64,000 nucleotides of DNA from Chrysaora quinquecirrha (taxonomy: Eukaryota; Cnidaria; Scyphozoa; Semaeostomeae; Pelagiidae), in NCBI GenBank assembly GCA_014526335.1, contig JACTAT010000006.1, positions 2,124,738-2,188,737 on the forward strand, given 5' to 3'. Shown one piece after another: positions 23,561-33,719 of the stretch. The position numbers and the translations under genes were made by a program. Every line of letters starts with the position of its first letter. Position 1 is the first letter of the stretch. The notes beneath the pieces were generated by a model. That model was not told the origin of the DNA. It worked only from the letters and a program-made list of their open reading frames with translations, and made no database searches.

Positions 23561-24219
23561 AAATAAAGAAGTTTACAAAACTTTTAAATCTAACTATAAC
23601 TTCGGCAAAGCATAGGATCTTTCTCAAGCGATCCTCCTCTCTAGCGATGCAAACAGTTAGAATGTTTTGTAAAAAACCAAGCAGTTTCTATCAATAAATT
23701 CTTCTTCGACATAAAATTTACACGATAACAAGACCAAGTTTAAGAAATCATCGAATAGAAAAACCAGGTTTTAATTTAGGACCAACAAAACACATGTTAA
23801 ATTTGAGTTTATGTAAAAAGAATGAATAAAATTCAGAGCTTTTATAATATTTACAACAAAGGCATGATGACTATTAAATACTTCGTGAAATCAACTAATA
23901 TATATAAATATCAGAAAACAACTACAACTTCGATTTAACAACGAATTTTTAGACTTTTTTGCTTTGTGAAGGCACTATTACATTAGTCCATGAAGGCATT
24001 GCGCTTAGCTTTCTAGACGAGAATGACTGGAGCTTTTCAAAGATTTTGTGAATTTTAACTTGTCTGGCAAGTTTTGCTCTTATTAACAATGTAGTAGGAT
24101 TCCACTATTAAGTTACAAAGCATTTTTAATTTTATGAATGTATTGAAAGTGTTATTGTTGTAATCAGGGGCAGTTTAATGTTCGCCTAAGGATCTTGGAG
24201 AATCTTCGAGGCGATCAGA

Positions 24220-24935
24220 TCAAACCAGTGTGAAATTTGAAGAAAATTCTGTAAAATTACTTACTAAATTCTCAGGATGAAGCCATGATGATGGATTCGG
24301 GTCTAACTCATCAGGAATGGTAGCAATGCTTGTGTATGTTGATGCAGAATGATTTTGTTTTACAGAAGATTCGACTAGCAGTTGCTGTAAATGTTTTATA
24401 TAGTCAATCGCTAGGCGAAGAGTCTTTACTTTGGACAGTTTTTTGTTTTTCGGGTCTGTCGGAACGTGTTTTCTGAGCCTGAGAAATCCATCATTAACCA
24501 TCTTAACCCTTCTTCTTTCCCTTGCGTTTCGCCTCGCCACCGCTGCCGGTTCTTTTAGCTTTGCTGGCAATCGAGAAGTTGCCGTTCGTTTTCTTCCTCT
24601 TGCTGTTGTCGATGAGTTCGTCGCTGCCATGACTAAGGCACTAGGTGTGGTGTTATTTACTGCCGTAAGTGAAACTGGATTTTGATAAATCGCTGAACTG
24701 AATGCCACACTTGAAATGTCGTTACTCGATGTCGTTGCTGAAATCGGAGAATTCACTACAGACACAGTTTGAAATTGAAACGCAGACTCAAAGATGGAAA
24801 TTGATTTGAACTCTCGATAACTCCGCGTTTTGTCGCTGTACTATCGAAAGAACTCGTCGACTCGTTGTCTGCTTCTTGAGTAACCTTGCTTGTATCTTTT
24901 GATGTTGTTTCTTCAGGTGGATTTGCTTCTGGCAT
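24220..24935 (-). CDS. Achaete-scute-like bHLH transcription factor (start uncertain)
   Basis: This is a nuclear DNA-binding regulator expected to bind E-boxes as a heterodimer with an E-protein. Achaete-scute genes act in neural and, in cnidarians, stinging-cell precursors. The bHLH spans about 55 residues (roughly 24370-24540): basic region [11 protein letters not shown], helix 1 [13 protein letters not shown], then [22 protein letters not shown], which is the ASC-family helix 2 pattern. Two departures from the usual family motif are RERRRVK for RERNRVK and KVKTL for KVETL. The stop codon is at 24220-24222. The open frame extends 5' past 24765 to a TAG but has no ATG before 24630. A second ATG-initiated frame (24935) lies in another phase and would join if one base were added to the T4 run at 24828-24831. 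Either the protein starts at 24630 with an overlapping upstream ORF, or the sequence has a 1-base error. A GTAAGT near the 3' end could give an alternative C-terminus. Confidence 0.88.
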
Positions 24936-25181
24936 AACTTATATTATCAGAATCTGAAACGCTGGAAAATGTGTTCAGTCTGCAAACTTCTTACTGCTAG
25001 AATGAATCAGAAGTTTCTGCGAAGGACGTTTAATTGATTATGTCTTGAGTACACAATAAGCATCGCCCGTTGCTGTAGTCCGGCGTATGCTTGTCAATAA
25101 CAAACTATAGCTGGTAGTAACTTGTCTACACTTCTATGCACTGTCAAATAGACTTGCTTTCTTCTTGTGAACAGTGCACGG

Positions 25182-25191
25182 CTTATATATA
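25182..25191 (-). promoter_or_regulatory. TATA box of the bHLH gene
   Basis: On the minus strand the sequence reads TATATATAAG about 250 bp upstream of the ATG at 24935. That would place the transcription start near 25155. An ATTGG/CCAAT element (GACCAATCA on the plus strand) lies further upstream near 25316. Confidence 0.55.
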
Positions 25192-25609
25192 CACGACTTC
25201 TAATGGATTACACTAGTGTACATTATCCTCTTCGACATGCTTGTTCTGACAATACGGAATCTGTGTTCGCTAAATAGCCCTTGCTCATTAATAAATTAGG
25301 CACGTTTTGTTCATTGACCAATCATCGCTTTGTATTCATGAGAGTGTTGATTAGCCACGATTAAACTCGAGAAATGAAGCTTTCACCTCGATTTGAAACA
25401 AAGCGACACTGACAGGTTTTTCTCAAAACATGCCGGCATACAAAATTGCGTATTTCTAAGCTAGATTATTTGTATTTTGCTAATATTTTGCTTGCTTTTC
25501 ATAGTGAATGTACACCGCTATACAACCCAGATTACAAGTACGGCACAGTAGCGAAAAATAGCTCCGTATTCTTTTCTTTGACCATTAGGCCAGAAAAATA
25601 GAACTACAC

Positions 25610-25870
25610 TCGTGGACAAAGAATAAACTTTTTTTCAATAAGTAACTTGACTTTGGTCCAGCCATTGCTTAACATATCTAGGATTTCAGCCGTCACAGAA
25701 TGACTGGTACCCCCTAAATCCTCTTATTTTGGCTCTTTTCTGGCTTCTTAATGTAACTGACAAGTTTACAAGGATGTACAGTATAAAGAAAGCTATTTCA
25801 CCAGAAATTGTAGATCAATCTCAGCCCTGGTTGCTTATTGAACAGTTGCTTATTAAAAAAAAGAGTGTAG
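25610..25870. mobile_element. MITE 'TACACTTTTTTTAATAAGCAAC' family, copy 1
   Basis: It starts 'ACTTTTTTTCAATAAGTAACTTGACTTTGGTCCAGCC'-like and ends 'CAGTTGCTTATTAAAAAAAAGAGTGTAGTG', an inverted pair. Internally it carries 'AGGATTTCAGCC.TCACAGAATGACTGGTACCCCCTAAA', also found at 31230-31270. Confidence 0.8.
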
Positions 25871-26284
25871 TGAACTTTTGCTAGAAATCACTTGCCCCCC
25901 CTCCTCCCCGCGATCAATGTTGTTTGAGGGTTGCAAGGTTCAGGGAAAAGTAGTTTGACAACGCAAACACTGTTTTATCATAAAATAAACACAACATTGA
26001 CTTTTAGGGAAAGGGAAGGATTGATTGGGGCTGATATTATGGGATCAATGCAAGTCCGGATATATTATATCCAAGATTGTAGATATATGCTTTACTGAAG
26101 AGCTTTACTCTGTGAATCTTACCATCATTGAAATAAACTTATTTTCTTAAAGAACCAGTAAATTTCGACCGAGTTTGTCTGCCCCTCACTTCAGGTAGAA
26201 ATTTGCCTTCCGTTTTTCTTATTTTCTTTGACGAAGCAGTATCAGATTTGTCTTAGGAATGTAGTATGGCATGTTTCCTTTTAA

Positions 26285-26450
26285 TTTTGATACCTGAACT
26301 CGGGGGGTACTTAGGGGGGAGTTAATATTACTAGGGTACGGGTATGTGCCGCCAATATGGGTTGTTTTTTGGACCTGAAGTTCTCTAAAAATGGGTATGA
26401 TTGCCGAAACCCCATTGTAAGAGGGTTGCAAATTGAAGAAAACTCACATG
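26285..26450. repeat. Short G-rich interspersed element
   Basis: 'GAACTCGGGGGGTACTTAGGGGGGAGTTAA' is followed by 'ACGGGTATGTGCCGCCAATATGGG'. It resembles the ends of the other ACCCCCC-type MITEs in the window, but a matching right end was not found. Confidence 0.4.
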
Positions 26451-27827
26451 TTTAAGTTTTTGAGTCAGAATGGCGGTTGAGCCTGATCACAGTGTTCAGA
26501 TGATCATGATTCTATGATAAAGATCACCGCTGTCATGATCATAACCGTGATCATCCATTATCATCACGATCGTTTGAAAAAAAGCAACTGCTCAATAAAC
26601 AACTAGAGCTGTACTCGGGCTGTACTGACCAGAGCATTAAGCAACTTGAGGGCTCAATTCAGTTACTGTAAGCAACTAAGAAGTCAACCAACCAAGCTGT
26701 AGCATTCATCTCAAAATATATATGTTAATGTGAAGAGATATAAAAGCCTTTAGGTAACGTGTTTCCACTTAACTACTTTCTCCTAAAAGTCTTGTGTTGT
26801 TAGGCTTAACTGTTGATGATTTTGACTCGCGAAGTCAGGAGTGGTTGTTGTTGGGTACAAAAGAAGTTAGGCAAGCAACTTTTAAGAAGTTTTGAGGCCT
26901 TAATGTCCAAAAAATTAGGCAGTTTTGAGGGCAGGGTAAAACTCTGAGGGAAAATGAATGAATGATCTAATAATAAGAAGGCCCATGTGTCTTTCCTGCT
27001 AGCCTAAGAAGTTTCTTGTGGATTATTTGATCTAAGTTTCTTTCAGAACGATACCGTAGTCGATCCCGAAAAATACCCTCTGTAGACACTGCTCGGTATC
27101 ATGGAATTTATTCTCACGGAAACAAATCATCAGAGAGAAATCATAGGTTGGTGATCAAATCATATAACTCCATGTTGTCATTTTTTATGGTGATTTTCTT
27201 TGATGATTTTTTCCGATTTTGGTGATGTTGTCCTTGCCCAGAGAATCAACAGATGGTCAGCAAATTGAGAAATTGTGATTTGCTTAGCAATTTATGAGTT
27301 TGCAAACCTATCCTAGTCACTCTGACTACGCTAATGTTGTTTAGTAAAGGAAGCCGACTTATTTTTGGCGCTTATTCGTCCACTATTAGAACAAGAAACA
27401 GCAGATGATTCTGAAAGCTTCGACCAAACCCTGTTTTGATCGTGAAAAGCAGATTTTCATCTTTACTGTGCTGTGGAACCTGCATTTACAAGGCTCCCAT
27501 TGATTTTAAATATATATGATGTCATGACAAGCCTCGGAAATCTCTTTTACATTATAGTACCTATACACGAATTCTCATAGTTTTGTTAGGCGGTTATGTC
27601 CCATTGTATGGGTCTAGTTTCACTGTTAGTGGCGTCCAACCGAAGTTCCCCCAGGATCGTTTCTTCAAAAACATCCTTGCCAGACCTGCAAATCTTTTCC
27701 CTCAACCACTAACCTAAATGTTTCTTTGAAAAGTGACTTGCCCTTGCTTTTTGAAGATGTAAGAGGAGCTTCTGAAGAAAGGTGACTTTTGAGCGCCAGC
27801 TTGGTTTCTTTTAGAGTCTTTATGGCT

Positions 27828-28145
27828 ACTCTTAGGTGCAAAATACCTAGGAGGCTAGAATAGGTCGGGTCTTAGCAGCATACATTATCTTATTGGGAGG
27901 GGGGTCAAAATAAACGGAGGATTGTTTTTGACAAACTTTATCGGCAAACTGCAGTGCGAACGGGTTGTGAGTGCGAATAAGATTAGACAAGCCATAGTTC
28001 TAACAAATAAATTATAGATGCAATTTCATACTGCAAGAAAGTCAAAGTAAAATAAAATAAAAAATAGCGACACCATTAACAATATTAGCTAGTGTAAATC
28101 GTAATAACCAATGAGAGGGCCCTAATAAGAGCGGGGAATCCATGA
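27828..28145. mobile_element. MITE 'TACTCTTAGGTGC' family, one-ended copy
   Basis: It begins 'CTACTCTTAGGTGCAAAATACCTAGGAGGCTAGAATAGG' in outline and runs to 'CCTAATAAGAGCGGGG', colinear with the complete copy at 49251-49600. The right terminal repeat is lacking. Confidence 0.65.
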
Positions 28146-28884
28146 GATTCCTTTCGTAACTCTTCAAAAGCTACCTATTTTTGTTGATACGTAGGCTAAG
28201 GCGTCTTGAGTGTAGTCGCGGGGTAGTCGCAAGAAAGAAACCCTTCTCGTGGTAGGTTAGAATTGGTAATAGCGAATTTGCGTCCCTTACATTCTTTCAC
28301 CTAAACTTTTTAAAAGAAAGAAAAACCAATTACAGAGAAAGATGCCACGAAAGTCTTCAATGAAAGCATTTTGCTTCAACACGTTTTCAATATTCGATAT
28401 TCTTCATTCTTGTCCTCAGTCGATACATTCTCATTCAGATTACGACATTTTAAAACGTGGTTACTGCTAAAGAGACATAACTGTCGGTCTTTATCGCTGG
28501 GTGTGAAGTAAGTTTTAGAGCCAGACATTTAAATTCCACTAAAGAATAGAGAGGCCATGCGCGAGCAACACCTTTGACTGCCATGCGTAACTCATCAGTC
28601 TCATGATTCGAACAACAACAGCACAAAGACGAATTAAACATCGGGCCTAGTCTTTTTGTAATTTGGGAGCTGGAATATTACCCTTTTCCTAAAACGTGGA
28701 AGGTCTTTTCAAAAACAAATGTGATGTATCAAGAAGACCGTGAAGTTTACTTTGTTAACGAATAGCTATTCTAACGCGTGTACAAAGTTGTTTAGGTGTG
28801 AAAACCCTGGAACGACAATTCAAGTTGTTGATAGTTAGCAATTTGAATTCAATAGCTAAGCATGGCTTGCAACAGCGCCAGGGT

Positions 28885-29120
28885 CGTTTAGGGGTTACAT
28901 GTTCCCCTGTTCCCTTGAGAAAATCCCTTGTTCCCTGGAGTTTTGTAGGATTATTTTTCAGATTGATAGTCAAGCGGATTGATAGGGAGGATTTTACCTG
29001 ATCCCTGTTTCCTGATGTTCCTTTGTTCCTTTTAATTTTGGCCATGTTCCCTTGTTCCCTGGATACATTTCGCATGTTCCCATGTTCCCTGGAACTGGTT
29101 CGCTTTCCCCTAAACGACCC
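28885..29120. mobile_element. MITE with TIR GGGTCGTTTAGGGG, containing TGTTCCCTGG repeats
   Basis: GGGTCGTTTAGGGG at 28885 is the exact inverse of CCCCTAAACGACCC at about 29107-29120. Inside are many short repeats of TGTTCCCTTG/TGTTCCCTGG. An open reading frame of 124 codons on the minus strand is a by-product. Confidence 0.85.
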
Positions 29121-29588
29121 TTCGCGCAAACTCTAACCAGTTAGAGCCATCTCGGTTTTCTGTTATACTCGGTTTGATGAGCGATGACTTGGACTCAGGA
29201 AATAAGTCTAGTGAATCTGTTTCTTAGATATAATTTTAACTTCATTCCTTTGAATGAAAGTATCATAGTTTTCGTGTTCACAGGCCGTCTCATCTATATG
29301 TAAATGACCCCATGTCGTCGAAGACAGAGATCAGTGACTTTTCTAATAACTTTCACTCCTATAAGAGATAGTTATTGCCTGCCAGCTACTGCTCAATTCC
29401 CATACCGTGACGCAATTAGCAAGCCTAAATGATGTAAGCTATCAATCCACGCAGCTTTTCTCAGTTACGAAGAATCCACCCCGCAGTCCCTTAATTGCTG
29501 CAATATTTTGCTTCATTCTCACATGCAATTAGAAAGAGTATAGTTGAAAATCAATGTTCCGACTTGCCTTGCGAATAACGACAAGCTG

Positions 29589-29880
29589 TGGCTAAACTAG
29601 GAGACATTTCACGCGCGACATTGTATTCGACGTGTATCTCAGGATGGCTAAACATTACCCAAGGGTAGCTAAACATGCGAGTGACAAGCGTGCAACATGT
29701 TCCTTGAGTCACGGAGACAAGAAATGTTTCTGTTGTCTCCCAGAAACATATGCGTGACTCTTGCTACAAATGTTGTCACGCCCTACAAAGTTTCCTGGGT
29801 GGCTAAACTGGGAGACGTCGAGAGGACATGTCATGCGCGACAATGTCCTAAGCGACATTTCTCCTAGTTTAGCTAGGCCT
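29589..29880. mobile_element. MITE 'CTAAACTAGGAGACATGTCG' family, copy 3 (both ends)
   Basis: The left end is 'GGCTAAACTAGGAGACAT' and the right end is 'GACATTTCTCCTAGTTTAGCTAGGCC'. The internal order matches copies 2 and 4. Confidence 0.85.
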
Positions 29881-29989
29881 TAACCATCGGAAGTCAGGAA
29901 AAACTGACAAACTCCCCCCCCCCCTCCTTCAGCAACTCACAAAGCCCCTACGGTTGTCCATTACATATTCTATATGGCTCCTTTTATCT

Positions 29990-30215
29990 GATTTTTCCAC
30001 AAGTGGCATACCACAATAGATGGGATTCGAACCTGGACTGCATGATCAGAGAGCCAATGACGTTTCCACTGAGCTATAGAGCTCAATGAAATCGCCGAGT
30101 AACTCTCTGAGTCATACAGCCCAAGGCTCTCCTCCGTTTTGACTTTTTGTGTTTCGGCTATGTTGAGCCTTCTTCAGCACCATAAATATTTGTACATATT
30201 TTTCATAAATGGCTC
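29990..30215 (-). mobile_element. tRNA-derived SINE, 'GCCTTCTTCAGCACCATA' family
   Basis: On the minus strand a tRNA-like head reads TAGCTCAGTGG (A box), then GGTTCGAATCC (B box). The body, on the plus strand, is 'GAAATCGCCGAGTAACTC', 'CATACAGCCCAAGGCTCTCC', 'TGTTTCGGCTATGTTGAGCC' and 'TTCTTCAGCACCATA'. Relatives lie at about 16590-16680, 31770-32260, 41575-41980, 45545-45740, 52205-52520 and 59490-59930. Confidence 0.75.
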
Positions 30216-30786
30216 CTTTTATCTGTATATAACCATATTAGCTTTCATCTTTCATTTATGCATGTTTTACCCTTTACCATATTTGGCAATAATCAGACAT
30301 CTTTTGTATTTTCATGCAGGGATTGATATTACCAAAAATCTAAATTTTCAGCACGTTTACTGAATTATACATGAGCTTTCTATCGGACAATAGTCATCTA
30401 TTGACTGATAGGATAACCTCTGAGACCAATGCACCTGTTTCGAAATACCGCAAATGCATTTAAACAATAAAAATCATTCCTTTGATTTATTTCATTATCT
30501 TTCTGGCAGATACACCCTTATAGATGTTAACTTTTCCATAACAAGGAATAGAAAACTGCGATAAAAGTGGCTATGACGCTTTCGAACATGCGGCTAGCTT
30601 TTTCGTCAGACACTCCTAAGAGTATTACCCCAAGGTATCAGCTCAGTTTTCAGTTTTTCACTTTTCAAAAATATGTACGAAATTCTATTTAAAACAAAAG
30701 GATTTCCAAAGGAATTTCCGTGAAAATGGTAGGATTTCCCGCAAGGGTGTACGAGATTCCATTGGAAAGATTTGCCTCTCAGGTCC

Positions 30787-30963
30787 CAGGGGGGTACTCA
30801 TTTAAATTGTCATGATAGCTAAACCTGAAAAAACATTTTAGGTGTCCAAAAATAGATAGCAATATTTGGGGTCTCTAAAACATTAAATTCAATATTTGGG
30901 GGTCTGCAAGGAAATAGTGGCATGGACCCCCCGTATTGGAAGTTAATGAGTACCCCCCCTGGG
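30787..30963. mobile_element. Short MITE with CCCAGGGGGGTACTCATT ends
   Basis: CCCAGGGGGGTACTCATT at the left is the inverse of AATGAGTACCCCCCCTGGG at the right (one base length difference). Inside are two 'AATATTTGGGG' motifs. A related half-element is at about 31980-32110 ('CCCAGGGGGTATCTC', 'CAGGGGGTCCATGCCACTAT'). Confidence 0.8.
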
Positions 30964-31164
30964 CCTCAGGTATGAGAGTAGCATGTATGTCCACATATAA
31001 GTTGGCAGTTACAGCTATAGTTGGCGTTAGTTCTTTCGTATCGCAGATTGACCTAAGCCCGGCTTAACATGTCAAACTTTCTGGAACTATGAGCCGACTA
31101 GTTGATGTCAAAAACATACTAATTGCCAACAAGTTGCAAGAGCGCTTTTGTCGACAGGTCAATT

Positions 31165-31410
31165 GAAATACACGCAGTTTTTTTATAAGCAACTTCGCTC
31201 GGGCCTAGTTCAAAAAGTTGCTTAAAAAATCTAGTATTTCAGCCCTCACAGAATGACTGGTACCCCCTAAAAACTCTTATTTTAGCTCTTTTCTTGCTTC
31301 TCAACATATTGACGAGTTTACAACAATGTAGAATGTACTTTATAAGAAACGCTTTAGCACGATTTCAGCCCTATTTGCTTATTGACCAGTTGCTTATTAA
31401 AAAGTGTATG
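31165..31410. mobile_element. MITE 'ATAAGCAAC' family, copy 2
   Basis: It begins 'ACACGCAGTTTTTTTATAAGCAACTT' and ends 'CCAGTTGCTTATTAAAAAGTGTATG'. The internal segment 'TTTCAGCCCTCACAGAATGACTGGTACCCCCTAAAA' is shared with the copy at 25610. Confidence 0.8.
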
Positions 31411-31769
31411 TTTGTTCAATGTGGGCAATTTCGCATCATAATTCTGGCTTTAGAATTCCCTATAAAATGCGCCCTTAATCGCGGCGCGCGTGCAGAAGCA
31501 ATGTTCTGGTCACTACTGCATGGGGACGCAATCCAATCAATCTGTTTACATTTGCATAATTAGCATGGATTTGTCCAAGAATACCAAAACGCGAAATCTC
31601 CACGAGGCCCTAGTTAAGTATATTGAGTGGATTTAGAAACATTCAAACTTTGACCTATCTCCATTATCTGAATCTATCCATTAACCGGCTCAGGGATATG
31701 TTGACTTAACAGTTTAACAATACAGCATACACGAATTTGCATTTCATTAACACAATCAATTGTTTATAT

Positions 31770-32260
31770 TTGTCATGAATGGCGAGCACAAGGATAGATT
31801 TTTCCACAAGTGGCATACCAGATTTGCTTTGATTTGAACCCAACACCCAAGAATGCATGATCAGAGAGCGAACGATGATTCTACTGAGCTAAAGAGCTCA
31901 ATGAAATCATCGAGTAACTCCCCAAGTTATACAGCCTCAGACTCTCCTCCCGTTTGGCTTTTGTGTTTCCGAGGGGCAATCCCAGGGGGTATCTCTCTAA
32001 CTTTCAATACAGGGGGTCCATGCCACTATTTTCTTGCTGACTCCTAAATATTAAGCTTAATGTTTTGGGAACCCCAAATATTGGGCCTAATGCCTGGGGG
32101 GCAATTAACTCCTTGGAATCTTGTACCGTACACACTTTGTTTTAATATGAATCTCGTACGCTTTTTCGACGAGTGAAATACCCCTCGTGTGTTTCGGCTA
32201 CATTGAGCCTCCTTCAGCACCACAACCTTTCTTCAGCACGAAAGCTTTCTATGTATTTGT
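31770..32260. mobile_element. SINE-family copies nested with the CCCCTGG MITE fragment
   Basis: The sequence contains 'TGTCATGAATGGCGAGCACAAGGATAGATTTTTCCACAAGTGGCATACCA', tRNA-like 'TGATCAGAGAGC', and 'GTGTTTCGGCTACATTGAGCCTCCTTCAGCACCA'. It is interrupted by a G-rich 130-bp fragment (31980-32110). That fragment is followed by 'GGAATCTTGTACCGTACACACTTTG', also seen near 63640. Confidence 0.65.
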
Positions 32261-32379
32261 CATGAATGGCAATTACAAATATATAGAAAGTTGTGGTGGT
32301 TTGTAAGGTTCAATATAATCGATTGCTTACATATCTGATCAGCCAACCGAGTTTCGAATTCATGACCATGTGACATAAC

Positions 32380-32863
32380 CAGGGGCGGACTGGCAGGGAC
32401 GCTGGGTTGCGATTGCACCTGGGCCTTCTTGTTATAGGGTCTTTTAACAAACTGTTTCAGCTGTTTCTTGAGCAAATCTCTTCGATTTCTTGATTTTGGG
32501 ATTTCGAAGAGATTTGGATTGGTTTCGCTCAGTCTGAAAACAGTTGGAAATAACAGAAATTGTTTCTCAATGCAGATAATTGGAAAGAAGCAAAAATAAA
32601 AAGATAATCAGCATATGCGCACAAAAATATGGAAGCAAGAAAATATAGAAATGCGAAAAAATTGTATAAGGGGAGACGATTTTGCCATCGAAATATCGCA
32701 AATAAGAAAAGAAGTATTTTACATGAACAGTAGCCCTTTCCTGGAATTGATTGTTCACAGAGGAGCTCGCTAGAAGCAACTAACAAGAAAATTTGCTATA
32801 ATAAAAACAGGCCCCTTTTACTGGAAATAGCAACCCTTGAGATTCGCTGCCAGTCCGCTTCTG
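32380..32863. mobile_element. Non-autonomous hAT-type element with 8-bp target duplication
   Basis: The 17-bp terminal inverted repeats are CAGGGGCGGACTGGCAG (left) and CTGCCAGTCCGCTTCTG (right; two mismatches when inverted). An exact 8-bp direct repeat, GACATAAC, flanks the element at 32372-32379 and 32864-32871. A CAG-starting TIR with an 8-bp duplication is the hAT signature. Small open frames inside (32529-32786) show no transposase similarity. Confidence 0.9.
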
Positions 32864-32879
32864 GACATAACCCACAACG

Positions 32880-33660
32880 CTTGATTGGTAGATATATGCA
32901 AAAGATAGATATATGCAAAAGATGATAAAGTTTTCCTATGTTATTGAACAATGCATCCTTACTCCAAGCATAATACTAATGAATAGAATGATAATATTCC
33001 GAAAATAAATTCGCTAAGATCCATTTTTACATCTGACACGTGCCGTTAGAACAATTAGATCAGTTGACCTCAGCAAGAAATAAATGCGATTGTTTGAATT
33101 GAATGATTTTTCCATATAAAAGAATAAATTTAAGCCAACGAATGCATTTCTTTGATTTATCTGATTTATTTTTAAACCAACTGTTCAACCTAGATACTTT
33201 CAGTAATAATAATTATCGACTTTTCTTTTAACAACAGATAGATATCTTCAAAGAGAATGCTTTCCAGTCTTCACTAGTCGCTTCTTACATCTGTCATCTT
33301 CCATTTTCGTTTTTCGTGAAAGCATCGTCAATCATCGTCACCTGTCGTTTATCATCGTGAACCCTCGTTATTCATCGTCACATGACAGCTATCTTCTTCT
33401 CCATTATTCTATCCCCAACCATCTTCAGACATCATCAACCATCACAACTCATCCGATGCGATGTATCGTTTACGTAACCTCCAAATTGGCCTTTTCGGAA
33501 CAGTCGCAGGCAGATGTAGCCACCGATAAATTCCCTATAAATCGTAAAAATTGAACTCCATTCCGATTTTCCACTTCCTTTTAATCCATGTGCAGCTTTA
33601 GGCTTAGTTATTAAGTTTATATGAAAGGGTTTTCTTTATTAACCCACACATTTGTTCCAT
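32880..33660. other. Intergenic AT-rich sequence, nothing firm recognised
   Basis: A run of CATCGT-rich sequence at 33320-33380 ('CATCGTCAATCATCGTCACC', 'TATCATCGTGAACC', 'TTCATCGTCACATGACAG') is the only local structure noticed. Confidence 0.4.
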
Positions 33661-33719
33661 TCCGAAGTTCCAAATAGCACATTCCATGTTCCCATTCCCA
33701 AATTTCTCGTTCCGAGATT

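Noticed and set aside
30010..30080. Possible tRNA gene on the minus strand with A and B boxes
   Set aside because: The same head is joined to a common non-tRNA body and recurs at several other sites, and no complete cloverleaf could be drawn, so it is a SINE.
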